Shown here piece by piece: positions 24,158 to 33,389 of a DNA stretch of 64,000 nucleotides (positions are counted from its first letter, which is position 1; each line of letters starts with the position of its first letter). Under the pieces are notes generated by a model. That model ran no database searches, was not told where the DNA came from, and was given only the letters and a program-made list of their open reading frames with translations. The stretch is from Tolypeutes matacus (Eukaryota > Chordata > Mammalia > Cingulata > Chlamyphoridae). The stretch lies in assembly GCA_026826555.1 (NCBI GenBank), contig JAKSZT010053883.1, positions 24,220,355 to 24,284,354 of the forward strand. The letters are read 5' to 3'. The position numbers were made by a program, and so were the translations under genes.

Positions 24158-24367
24158 TTAACAGTAGAGCTGGAAAAGAAGTGAAAGCGACGACAGGACG
24201 AGGACACTGGCTGCCGTCTGCAGGGCCGTGGCTCCCTCTGTCAGTGCGAGGCTCTCAGCCGTCGTCGCGGCAGCAAGCGTCGTCTCCTCTGAGTCAACCT
24301 GCGCGGGCAGGAGCAGCGCCAGGCTCAGCAGCCCCAGCCCCAGCCTGACCAACATCCCTCTGCGCAT
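24158..24367 (-). CDS. CD24: CD24-like GPI-anchored sialoglycoprotein, intronless copy
   Basis: CD24 is a very short, heavily glycosylated GPI-anchored surface protein that binds P-selectin and sialic-acid lectins (family knowledge). This frame encodes 69 residues. The start was chosen at the methionine giving M-R-R-G-M, which aligns with the CD24 signal peptide; an upstream in-frame methionine at 24,565 would only add an arginine-rich non-conserved leader. A signal peptide core (L-G-L-G-L-L-S-L-A-L-L-L-P, residues 9-21) leads into a Ser/Thr/Glu-rich mature core of roughly 25 residues, then a hydrophobic GPI signal (about 48-69, ending S-L-L-F-Q-L-Y-C). The frame is open, but the mature part lacks Asn, so N-glycosylation sites typical of CD24 are gone. 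The coding region runs straight through the point where CD24 normally has its intron (after ...P-A-Q), so it is probably a retrocopy. Whether it is functional is undecided. Confidence 0.75.
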   Translation of the reverse strand: MRRGMLVRLGLGLLSLALLLPAQVDSEETTLAAATTAESLALTEGATALQTAASVLVLSSLSLLFQLYC

Positions 24368-24560
24368 AGCGGCTCCGTCGAGGCGCGGCGGTCCTCTCTC
24401 GGCTCCAGCGGCTGGCGCGTCGCAGGTTCCCGGCGGTCGCCGACAAACTAACGAGCGCGTTGGCCGCTGGTCGTTATTTACCGGGGGCGTCACAAAGGCG
24501 TCACGTGGCGCCGCCGCCCGCCCGCGCTCGACTGCCCGCGAAGGACTTGGTATTTGCGAC
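24368..24560 (-). promoter_or_regulatory. CpG-rich 5' region of the CD24-like locus
   Basis: CpG density is far above the surroundings from about 24,190 to 24,545. On the minus strand, upstream of the start codon, lie a TATA-like TAAATAA at about 24,473-24,479, a CACGTGACG element (E-box overlapping a CRE half-site) near 24,500, and GC boxes ('gcgggcgggcggc'). Part should be CD24 5'UTR; how much is promoter cannot be decided by reading. The start codon context is 'gagccgctATGc'. Confidence 0.5.
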
Positions 24561-26240
24561 AACACGAGGAAAAGTTGCTTAAAAGAGCCTGTGCCCCACT
24601 GCCTAGAGGTTCAAGGTTCCCACTGCCTTTGTTTCCTGGTTCTTAAAAGTGATGTACGTGGTCGAAAGTCGGTAGCACAGACTACCGCGAAGAGGCGAAT
24701 ACCCGGAGATGATTCAGATATTTGGCATGTTTTAATACGGTACATTTGCCTGTCGTTTACACAATAGAGATTATATTTGGCGTCCAAAACTTTGGCTTAT
24801 CAATTATCATGAGCATTTTCCTGTTACCAAATTCTTTTTTAAAAAAACGTGATTTCATCGGCTTCTTAAAACAGTTGCAAACCCAACTCTGTCAATAGTT
24901 TCATCCTCATCTTGTGTTTGCTTGTTTTTAAGGATTCTTATGTATTTATCAGGTTGGAAAGAAAATACACCATGTGCTACTTGGTTGTTTCTAAGTAATG
25001 GGATTTCTGTATTTTCCAACTTTCCTATCGTGGTATAGATTCTTTTGAAGGTTGAACTAGTTTTTCTGAGGGGTGAGGTGGGTGGAATTCAAGCTAGACT
25101 AAAGGGTGAGGTGGGTGGAATTCAAGCTAGACTAAACCAAGGTGGAAATTGCTTTAAAAAAAGAAAAAAAAAAAAAAGACTATAGAAAGACTGAAAATTA
25201 AATAAAGACAGGAAGCTCATGGTTCTAATGGAGCACTTATAGCCTGAATGGAAACTTGAACTTTTTGAGTGACTGGAATGGAAAAAATAATACCTTCACT
25301 TATGTTTGAAATTTGAGAAATGACTTATAAGAAATTTAATTTTAAAAAAATTTTAAACCTTTGCTTCATATTTTCTTGTAAGCTTAAAGAGAAAGTTGAA
25401 AGTTACTCAATAACCTGTTTTCCTTTATTTTCCAGAATGTAAATATTTTCTTTATATTCCAGAAAATAAAAACTTACTTTCTCTGGGCTTTTCCTAAGCC
25501 ACTGCTTCCTGACTCTTCAGAAATCCAATTTGTTTTCCTAAATCCTTAGGGGACAGCCTGAAGAGTTCTCTGCTTCCTTTCTGCCATTTGGGAATTGGGC
25601 ACACACAAACGAGCCGGTCCTGCTAACTTTTTTTTTCTTTTTTAACTTTACACTAGGAAAACAAAGTGGTTATAGTAGCAGAGGTAGTAGTGGAAGCAAG
25701 CACCTTCCTGGGACACTGACTGCTTTAGTCCATATCATGGTCAGATGGGAGGAGATGAGAACAAACTGACATCCCAACCAAGGGTGTCTCGAGACACGAG
25801 GATCCTCATATTTCTCCACCTAACCTGGGCAGCCCCCATCTCCTTCACTTTCCTGGTGACTCAACAGGGAGCCAAGATGTATGATTTTGGTAAGGACGGA
25901 AACTTGTATTCCCGTCCTTCTGCTCCACCCAGCACGGCCTGGGCTTCTCCTCTGTGCTCATGCTCATCCTCCTCCTCCGTCACAGTGTGGAGTGGCCGTT
26001 TATCATTCCTGGTAGTCCCCCGGCAAGAGAAACTTCTCCCTACCATCAGGAGAGTTTCCTGTCTTAAGAGACCAAGCCTGAAAAGGTCAGAGGTTTCCAT
26101 TCCCTTTCTCCTTTACAGCTTGGATGCAATCACGTGATGAGTTTCCTCCAATTGGATGAATGCTCAGCACACATTTTGGACGAAAAGCTTCTGACAACTT
26201 TTCTGCTTAAATTGTATGGAATAACAACCCTATTTGGTAT
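24561..26240. other. Intergenic, AT-rich, no recognised gene
   Basis: No recognisable frame or repeat family, apart from the 33-bp tandem duplication at 25,071-25,136 and short A runs. A 130-residue plus frame at 25,745-26,137 has no motif I know and is treated as chance. Confidence 0.5.
25071..25136 (+). repeat. Perfect 33-bp tandem duplication
   Basis: The unit beginning 'gggtgaggtgggtggaattc' and ending 'gctagactaaa' occurs twice in a row without a single difference (25,071-25,103 and 25,104-25,136). Confidence 0.98.
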
Positions 26241-26269
26241 GTGACAGTATTGCATGTTCAAAAACTCCC

Positions 26270-26560
26270 CACCTTTTAGGACCGAGTTACAATGCTGCCT
26301 CCTCCAGGAAGTCTTCTCTGATCCCTTCAGCCAGAAATGATTGCTCCCTTATCCAATTTTCCTGTGTGCTTTACCTTATGGCATTGTAGCTCCTTGAGGG
26401 CAGTGACACCCTCTGTGCACCTCAGTCTTCAAATTACTGAAACAATACCTAATGTGTGGGTTGGTTTGCCAGTGCAATGTCTTCTCAGCCCTCAGCTATC
26501 GGTTTTTCCTTTGCACTTTGCCTCAGGGGATCTCTTTGCATGTTCTTGCTCTTCTCCTGT
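26270..26560 (+). repeat. L2 LINE remnant
   Basis: 'ctcctccaggaagtcttctctgatccc', 'tatggcattgtagctccttgagggcagtgacaccctctgtgcacctcag' are L2 3'-end blocks in order. Confidence 0.6.
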
Positions 26561-27795
26561 CCCTCTCTCAGCAGACTTGTGCTGTCCTTGTTACTGAAAA
26601 CTTACTAGGTTGATGGTAAGGGGCAGGGCAGGGGGAGAGTTCTCTGTTTAAGCTTCAGTGTTGTCCCTGGTCTCGGGGTGTGGCCCTCTCATTTCTCTCC
26701 CAGCTGTAATTGGGAGCTTTAGGGTGTATACATATCCCTCTCTCAGAAGTAGGTTTATGGCAGAGGGAGCATCACAGGCAAAGGCACTGCGGTGGGAGGG
26801 AGCGTGGCCTGTATGAGGTGCTGATGCAAGGCCAGTGCAGCTTGGTGGAAAGAAGTCGGGAATGAGGGAGTTGAGGCCAAGGGAGGTGGGACCAGGGTAG
26901 GCTGGAGTTTAGCCTCCATCCTAAAGACAAAAAGTTACTGAGGCTCTTCTCTACCTCCTGTCCTGTTTCCCAGAAGGCAACAAAAGCTGGGGGAGCTGAG
27001 AAGAAGGCAGAGCATGCTGGCCATGCGTTAGTGTCTTCTCCATTTTGCTAGTGGTAGTAGAGCACGACCGTGGGGTGATGTTTGAGTCACTATTTTCAAA
27101 TCTTGGTCCCATTGCTCATGGCTGCTACCTCCTTTGTGCCATTTCTTTTTTCCCTGGAAACGGCTTTGTTTGAAGACAAAAGGGTCTTCATTTTGGCACA
27201 TTTTGTCCCCTAGACCGGCCCCTTCCCCACACCATCACCTTTCTCTAGGAGGATAGGGCATGCCTGGACTCTGAACAGCAGGGGAGCTGAGGAGGGGGGT
27301 GGAGAGTTGCTGCCCAGGACCAGGCAAAGGCCAGTCACGGCCTGAAAGCACTTAGTCCTAGAGGCTGCAGGTGGAACGACAAGGCTCACCCACCAGGCTG
27401 AGCTCAGGGAAGAGGTCTTCCCAGGAGGCAACGCAAGGTGTCCAAGTGGACCAGCAGCATCACAGGGGTCTTCCAGGTCGCAGCAGACCCAAGACCCAGG
27501 GCTGAGGCTCAGAACAGCAGCAGCTGAGGCCCAGGCAGCACTGGCAGCAAAAGGCAGGATGCTGTTCTTTCAAAATCATCCACCCTCGGGCCGCAAGGGC
27601 CCAAGTGTCACTGCACCTGCAGACTGAGCCTGGGGCTGGGCTGAAGCTGCTCAGACTATCTGGGGGCAAAGTCAAGGTTAGACTCAGAGCCAGAGCAGAG
27701 CTGAGCCCACAGGTGCGTGGGTGGTGGTCCCAAGGCTGAAAGAGGAGGCAGCCAGAGGGAGGACCTGAGAGGGCTCAGACTGGAGCTAAACACTG
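26561..27795. other. Intergenic, no recognised gene
   Basis: 26,760-26,920 ('gcagagggagcatcacaggcaaaggcactg', 'gaatgagggagttgagg') resembles a reverse-oriented ancient LINE/MIR-type fragment. Remaining sequence is G/A-rich with only chance frames. Confidence 0.45.
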
Positions 27796-27799
27796 ATTG

Positions 27800-27995
27800 G
27801 ACAAATAATGGTGACCGCCAGTGAGTGCTGCCTTTATTCTTTGCACCTGCTAAGCTTTATCTCATTTAACTCTATGAGAAATCAGTTTTACAAATGAGGA
27901 AACCAAGGCTCCAAGGATGACATAATTGAAGCCTCATTGCACAAGGAGGTGGAGTTAGCATTTAAGGCCTGCCTGGCTCTAGAGCCAGAGCTCTT
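27800..27995 (+). repeat. MIR SINE remnant
   Basis: 'ccagtgagtgctgcctttattc', 'ttatctcatttaactctatgag', 'caaatgaggaaaccaaggctcc' and 'gttagcatttaaggcctgcctggctctagagcc' are in MIR order. Confidence 0.8.
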
Positions 27996-27999
27996 AGCC

Positions 28000-28440
28000 C
28001 TGCCCACCTCCCTGAGGTCATCCCCTTGTCACTCCCCCTGGCTCACCTGCCCTGGCCACACTGGCCCTCTGGACATTCCTCCAACACACCTCCATCAGCC
28101 TCCCCAAGGCCCTCACACATGCTGGTGCCTCCCTGTGGGACGCCCCATCCCTGACCGGCTGCCTGGCTTCCATCTCAGCCAATCACCACTTCCTCAGAGC
28201 AGCCTTCCCTGAGCCCCCAACCAAAATCACAACCCCTCATCTAACCACTTACCCTGTCCATTAGTTCCCTTTTGTTATGTCCATCACATTCCATAATCAC
28301 GCATTCATTAGCGACTTCTAACATGGGCGGCCCCTGCAAGGCCACTGGTTACCTGAGGAGAGGGCTCTGCCGAATCCCTGTGCCTGGCACAGAGCTGGGC
28401 ATAGAGTGGCCACTCAATACTGTCTTGCTGAATAAATGAA
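28000..28440 (+). repeat. L2 LINE 3' end remnant
   Basis: 'tgctggtgcctccctgtgggac', 'tcctcagagcagccttccctgagc', and 'tgcctggcacagagctgggcatagagtggccactcaatac' ending in 'gaataaatgaatgaatg' match the L2 3' region. Confidence 0.7.
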
Positions 28441-28472
28441 TGAATGGGTGGGTGAATGAATAAATGAATGAG
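28431..28472 (+). repeat. (TGAA)n-type microsatellite
   Basis: Imperfect tetranucleotide run 'aataaatgaatgaatgggtgggtgaatgaataaatgaatga' growing from the L2 3' end. Confidence 0.8.
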
Positions 28473-28905
28473 GTCTTTAATCTTTTTACAAGTTTTTGAG
28501 GCAGGTGTTATCCCTCATAGAGAAAAATAGAGTTTTGTTCAAACATTAGAGAAATGTAAAAACTAGAAAGTAAGGTTCCCAGCCTCTCACTCCCCTTATC
28601 TCCATTTTGCAGATGAGAAAACTGAGGCAGACAACACTTTCTTCACGACCCAGCCTCATTGCCTAAGAGCACGCAGCTCAGCTGGGCTCCACCTGCCAGA
28701 TGAGACACCAGCAGCTCAGGCATCTAGGGGAGGGGGCGGACCAAGACCCTGGGGACGTCTCAGGCAGTTGCAAACAATTGGTTCACTTGGATGGGCTGTT
28801 TCTCTTCTGGGTCATTTCTGGCAAATCAATATTCAATTGTGCCACCCAGTGTGGGGCCTGCCTACTCATGATCTTGCCAAAATCTACATAGAGGTGAAGG
28901 TATGA
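28473..28905. other. Intergenic with MIR scrap
   Basis: 28,595-28,700 contains 'ttgcagatgagaaaactgaggcagac' (MIR core). Nothing else recognised. Confidence 0.5.
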
Positions 28906-29372
28906 ATGAAGCCATCAAGATGGTGACATAAGACATCTCCCAGAAAAGGCTCCCTCAGAAACAACTAGAAAAAGGTCAAGTCCCACTTGCTTGGCTCCCT
29001 GGAGGAAGGTAGAGACTGGAGGACTCCAAAAACACTTATTGAAGAAACAAAAGAAAACATAAAAAAAGAAGGTAGTAGTGACATTGCAATGACAGATATA
29101 GGCCATTTTATATCATCATATAACATACAGAACTGTGTGGGAGAGAGTGTGGTCTACAATGTGAACTATGGTCCATGCTTAATGGCAAAGCCCCAGGATG
29201 TGTTTATCAACTGCAATGAATGTGCCACACTAATGAAAGATGTTAATGTGGGAGGTGTGGGAGGTGGGGCATGTGGGAATCCCTATATTTTTTGTGTAAT
29301 ATTTATGTAATCTAAGTATCTTTTTAAAAAAATAAAAAATAAAAAGAATGCATTAAAAAGAAAAAAAAAAGG
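28906..29372 (+). mobile_element. Short L1-like element: 5'UTR start joined to 3' end
   Basis: It opens with 'agccatcaagatggtgacataagacatctcccagaaaa', resembling the first bases of the L1 at 756 ('aagatggaggactagtaagacacgggaatctcttctccagaaaa'). At about 29,070 it passes into the 3' module shared with 30-730 and 10,560-10,830 ('gacattgcaatgacagatataggcc', 'ccacactaatgaaagatgttaatg') and ends in an A-rich tail. No coding region lies between. I infer an internally deleted, non-autonomous copy. Confidence 0.55.
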
Positions 29373-29724
29373 TAGGAGGTCAGTGACTTGGCCCTGCAGT
29401 CTGGACCCCTCCCCTCAATCGGTCCTGCCCAGCTCAAGAGTCACACAGTGGTGACAGCACTCCAGCCCACGTACCTCCTGCCGCAGATGCAAGCCACAGG
29501 ACAACTCACAGCATCGAGTGAGTCACCCCATGTATTTCCAGGCACAGACACCCAAGGCCACATGGACGCAGGGAGGAACCTTAGCAGCTGGCCGGCACCG
29601 TGAATACAGAAGGACCCCCAGAAACAAAGGTGATCCCCCTCGCAACTGCTGGCAAAAGGTGCACACCCAACCGGTTCTTTAACTGCTGCAGCACCTAAAC
29701 GCAAAGACGGGCATTTTGAACGCT

Positions 29725-29728
29725 GACC
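29725..29728 (+). repeat. 4-bp target-site duplication of the ERV (left)
   Basis: 'gacc' lies directly outside the terminal 'tgtgag' of the LTR and recurs at 34,364-34,367 outside the other LTR. Confidence 0.55.
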
Positions 29729-30289
29729 TGTGAGCAAGTTATACACGAACAGTGTGTCTTGGGAACACAAGTTCAGGGCACAACAGAAACTTTCAGCAAA
29801 TGATCCCTTTCTGGTACAGAATAAAGAATCCAGAAAGGACACATCATCTTGTCACTTTGTACAAAGAGTCCAAAAGAGCAGGGGGAGAAGTCCCATCATG
29901 GCCGGTCTCCCGAGGTGGCTGAAACTGCTTTGGGTCGGGGTCAATAGATGGCAGCTCCCCACTCCCCACTTCATGTTCAAGAAGAGAGAGAAATGTATAC
30001 TGTTTGAGCATAGCTTTTATACACCCTTGGCGGGGAGAGGGCCTGGCACTGAGAATTACTATTCTGATAAGCATTTGGGGCTGCTCGCTCCTGGTTTCTG
30101 GGTTTAAGGTCTAGCAGGGCCTTTCCATTAGACTTACATCTCCCCCAGATTGAAGAATGGCACACAATAAAAAAGGAGGTGGGGGTAGAGGAAGGCCTGA
30201 GGATGGCCGCTTAGCATGTATTTGTGACTTCCCCAGAGAAGGAGATGTGGATTGGTGAGGCCTGGGCAATGGCCGTGACTTCCTCAACA
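29729..30289 (-). repeat. ERV 3' LTR
   Basis: About 561 bases that match, block by block, the sequence at 33,390-34,363 ('aacagaaactttcagcaaatgatccctttctggtacagaataaag', 'gataagcatttggggctgctcg', 'ggaatggcacacaataaaaaagg'). Read on the minus strand it starts TGTTGAGG and ends CTCACA. A TATAAAAG box is present on the minus strand at about 30,012-30,020. A purine-rich stretch ('actgagggtggac') lies just upstream on the minus strand, as a polypurine tract should. Confidence 0.8.
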
Positions 30290-32111
30290 GTCCACCCTCA
30301 GTTTTTGACCAGTCCTTGCCTATTCCTCCATGTTATCTATTACAACAGAAGCCCACTTCTTATCTCGGACACAAAGGCAGAGACAGGTCGGACCTGCTGG
30401 CATGTCACCTTCAGGAGAGGTTTGGGCTGAGCATGCTGTAAACTCAGCAATGCCAGTCTAGGTAGCAGACAGAGATTGCCTATCCTATGTTCACTGGTAA
30501 ATAAACTGAAAAGATGACTGAGCCATTTGTCAGTTTCATTGCATCAAGGGTTGTCACATCTCAACAGGTAGCAGAAGAATGCACAGCCAGTGGCTGGGCC
30601 ATTGTCCTTGTTGGAGGGACTTTCTGGTATCAGTCCAGACATGAGGCAGGGAAGACCAGCTCCACACATGTCAATCTAGGGTTGGGAAAAAGCAGAGTGA
30701 GGGACCACAATGGCAGATCCAGCTCTTGGTCAAGCTCCCTGCCACACGACGGTCTGGGTCAGCTGGACAAAGGGATCTTCCTTCCAGGTTGTTGCTGGGT
30801 TAAACAAGAGAAGGGAGCAGTGACTAGTCCCGTGGGAGATACTTTTCTCAGCCTATTTGCAATAACATTTCCTTCTAAGGCCACCAGTCTGTCAGCCCCT
30901 TACCCTGAGCTATAGACTGCACCTTTTCCCCCACTGACCTCAGTGCCTTCCCATATCTTCTGGCCTACTTCCACCCCTTCCTGAGAGATGGGAGCTGCCA
31001 GGACTCCTTGAAGGTGTCCCATGACAATTCCCAAAGAGGGACGGTGGACCAGCTAGGGGTAGGTGTCGCCCACTAACCTCTGGTGGGCCCCACAGTTCTC
31101 ACCCACCAGACTATCACCCCACATGTGTTAAGCACTTATAGATCTGCTTCTGCAGTAACCTGTCCCCAAACTCCTGTGGAATGTCCCAAACCTTCCAATG
31201 CTATCTTCTGCTCCCCTCCCCTCTGCAGCTCCCAGAATGATAGTGGCTTGGGCACCTGTAATCAAAAGTGCCATAAAGGGAAGCGGCTGTGGCTCAATCA
31301 GTGGGGCTCCCGTTTACCATATGGGAGGCCCCGGGTTCGGTTCCCGGGGCCTCCTGGTGAGGGCAGGCCCGCCCGCACGGCGTGGTTGGCTGACCCGGCG
31401 AGCACAGGCAGCAAGGGGGGGGATAAATGAATAAATAAATAAATAAATCTTTAAAAAAAAAAAAAAAAAAAAGTGCCATAAAGGTTTGTTTACTGCCCCC
31501 AAATTGTATACACTCTGGGACAAAAGACCTTCAGTCCCCAGGGGGTGGGCGGGGTCCTTGGCCCCACCGCTAGACCATTTTTCATTTGCCACTTCTGGGT
31601 AGAGAGGCCACTCTCAGGGCTGAAGGGAGAGGTGGGAAATCTGCAAACTCCACCTCCTCCTCCACCACCAGGACCTGAGCTCCACGAGCGGTGTTCCCAA
31701 GGGGCATGGGCAGCCGCTGGCCCATTCCATGGGTGTGAGAGCCTACCCCGTTCCTGGGCATGCGCACGTGTCCTCCAGCCTGGCTCCCCTCTAGTCACCA
31801 TGGAGGCCACTCCCTTAGCATGAGAGCCCCTCCCCCAAGAGAGCAGGGTAGGATAAGCTTCCTCCATCTAGTTGCCCCATGGAAGCGCTGGGGTGAGGAG
31901 CAAAATTAGCTTGTCACCCCACTCAGGGAGCCCATTTCTAATAAAAGCAACAGTGACCCACCGAGAAAAGGGAATCTGGTGAGAGGAAAAATCCCTCCAT
32001 CGGGGATGGAATATCCATGCACCAATACCCAATTGTGGCAGAGTGACTGCAGCTTCATCCTTGTTACTCCAAGGCTTAGTTGGAATTAGAAGGAGGTTGC
32101 CCGGAGTGGGG
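30290..32111. other. ERV internal region, unassigned, with one SINE
   Basis: Sequence between the 3' LTR and the MaLR solo LTR. Frames such as 30,514-30,915 (+) and 31,490-31,867 (-) show no retroviral motif I can name. It probably represents decayed internal sequence of the provirus, but part may be captured host DNA. Confidence 0.4.
31278..31468 (+). mobile_element. tRNA-derived SINE (DAS type, long form)
   Basis: Head 'gggaagcggctgtggctcaatcag', B box 'gggttcggttcccgg', then a GC-rich body ('cccgcccgcacggcgtggttggctgac'), an 'aaataaataaat' stretch and poly-A. Flanked by 'aaaagtgccataaa' at 31,264-31,277 and 31,469-31,482. High CpG content means it is young. Confidence 0.95.
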
Positions 32112-32698
32112 TGTATTCATCAGCCAAAGGGGTGCTGATGCTAAGTACCAGAAATCCGTTGGCTTTTATAAAGGGTATTTATTTGGGGTAAAAGCTTACA
32201 GTTACAAGGCCCTGAAGAGTCCAACTCAAGGTACCATAAGAGGTACTTCCTCACCAAAGTCTGCTTCCATGTGTTGAAGCAAGATGGTGTGTGATCTTTG
32301 CCTGGTCTCTCCTTCTTCCTCTTAAGGCTCAGTGTGTTCAGCTTCTTCCGATCTCAGCTGTAAGCTGGGATAGGTCTCATCTCTCCTCACAGGGCTTTAA
32401 CTGTTTGAGCCTTCTCCTTTCTGTCACATGGCAGGACCGAAATAAAAGTTCTCTCCTCTACCATGTGTCTTCTTGAGTGAGAGTCATTTATCTCAGCCCA
32501 CCAAAGGGGCAGGGACTCAACCCTGAGTCATGCCCTAGTGACGTGGTTGAATCAAAGGCCCTAAATTGATTTAATTAAGTAAACTTAAAACCTTTGAATT
32601 TAATACAATCAAAGGGTATCACACCCAGAGGAACAGACCAGTTTACAAACATAATCCATATCTTTTTTGGAATTCATAAATAATATCAAACTGCTACA
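32112..32698 (-). mobile_element. Solo MaLR-type LTR
   Basis: A 587-bp element, TGTATTCATCAGCC... to ...CTGCTACA on the plus strand, flanked by a perfect 5-bp duplication 'tgggg' (32,107-32,111 and 32,699-32,703). It belongs to the same family as 35,899-36,453 and 37,465-38,123 ('caaaggggtgctgatgc', 'ttataaagggtatttatttggggtaaaagcttacag', 'ggaacagaccagtttacaaac'). The minus-strand orientation is inferred from similarity of its reverse complement to MaLR LTRs. Confidence 0.8.
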
Positions 32699-32761
32699 TG
32701 GGGTATGCTCTTCTAACTCGCTTTAGGACCCAGTCAAACAAAGGCTGGGGCTGGGCCACGC

Positions 32762-33389
32762 CTAGCTGTTTAAACCACAGCTCCTTCCCTCTTCCCCACT
32801 TCCCACTCTCAGGTCCAGGTGGCTGAGAGTCTGTTGGAGAACCAGGCTAGATATGAGGCATCGGGGACTTTTCCACTCAGCCTGGTTATTCGGGGCACTT
32901 GTCACCCCTTTATCATAAAGCCAGGACAGCCATGACAGGAGGTCCTCTCCAGTCCCCTGCCCATATTTATCTTTCATATCCCACATCTCTTTCTTCTTAA
33001 AAGCTTGCACCTTTGTCTTCACCTCTGGTTCCACGTCTTCAGTTCTAACTGTTTCCTGAATAACAATTGGTCTCATACTAACCTCAGAATCTGAGTAGTC
33101 CAACTAGCCAACTCTCTGGCGTTCATGGAGGGATTTTCAAAATCCCATTTATCACTGCCTCTTCCCCAGAGAACAGAGACAACATGCCCTAGGTATCCCA
33201 GCCCTGGGTAGGCATTTCTACTCACACTGGTAGGATGGGGGCAACCCCTCAATTTAGCCCACAAAGTCTTGAGTCCTGAGTTACCCAAGATGTATTGGCA
33301 CAAAAGGAACACAAGAGCAATAAGAAGAGCAGCCAAAAAATTAACCCACTCCATATTTCCCTGGATACCCTGCTCATTGCACCAAAATC
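32762..33389 (-). pseudogene. ERV gag-like fragment
   Basis: Two overlapping minus frames (33,417-33,073 and 33,103-32,762) follow the primer-binding site, where gag belongs. The first has a hydrophobic stretch near its start (N-F-L-A-A-L-L-I-A-L-V-F-L-L). The second contains 'EDLLSWLSWLYDKGV', a pattern I associate with the N-terminal half of ERVL/HERV-S-type Gag. A frameshift near 33,080-33,100 separates them and the gene is cut short by the MaLR LTR at 32,698. It is a structural-protein remnant with no coding capacity left. Confidence 0.5.

Noticed and set aside
24228..24767. 179-residue plus-strand frame
   Set aside because: It is antisense to the CD24-like coding region and CpG-rich 5' end, where stop codons are scarce. 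No motif is recognisable.
25745..26137. 130-residue plus-strand frame
   Set aside because: No recognisable domain or homologue; serine-rich low-complexity part comes from a 'tcctcctcc' run. Treated as chance.
30514..30915. 133-residue plus-strand frame between the ERV LTRs
   Set aside because: It runs opposite to the provirus and shows no domain. Most likely a chance frame.
31278..31468. tRNA gene-like A and B boxes
   Set aside because: They belong to a SINE with a poly-A tail and target-site duplication. The same holds for the heads at 3818, 11,800, 46,711, 51,446, 57,335, 58,063 and 59,293.
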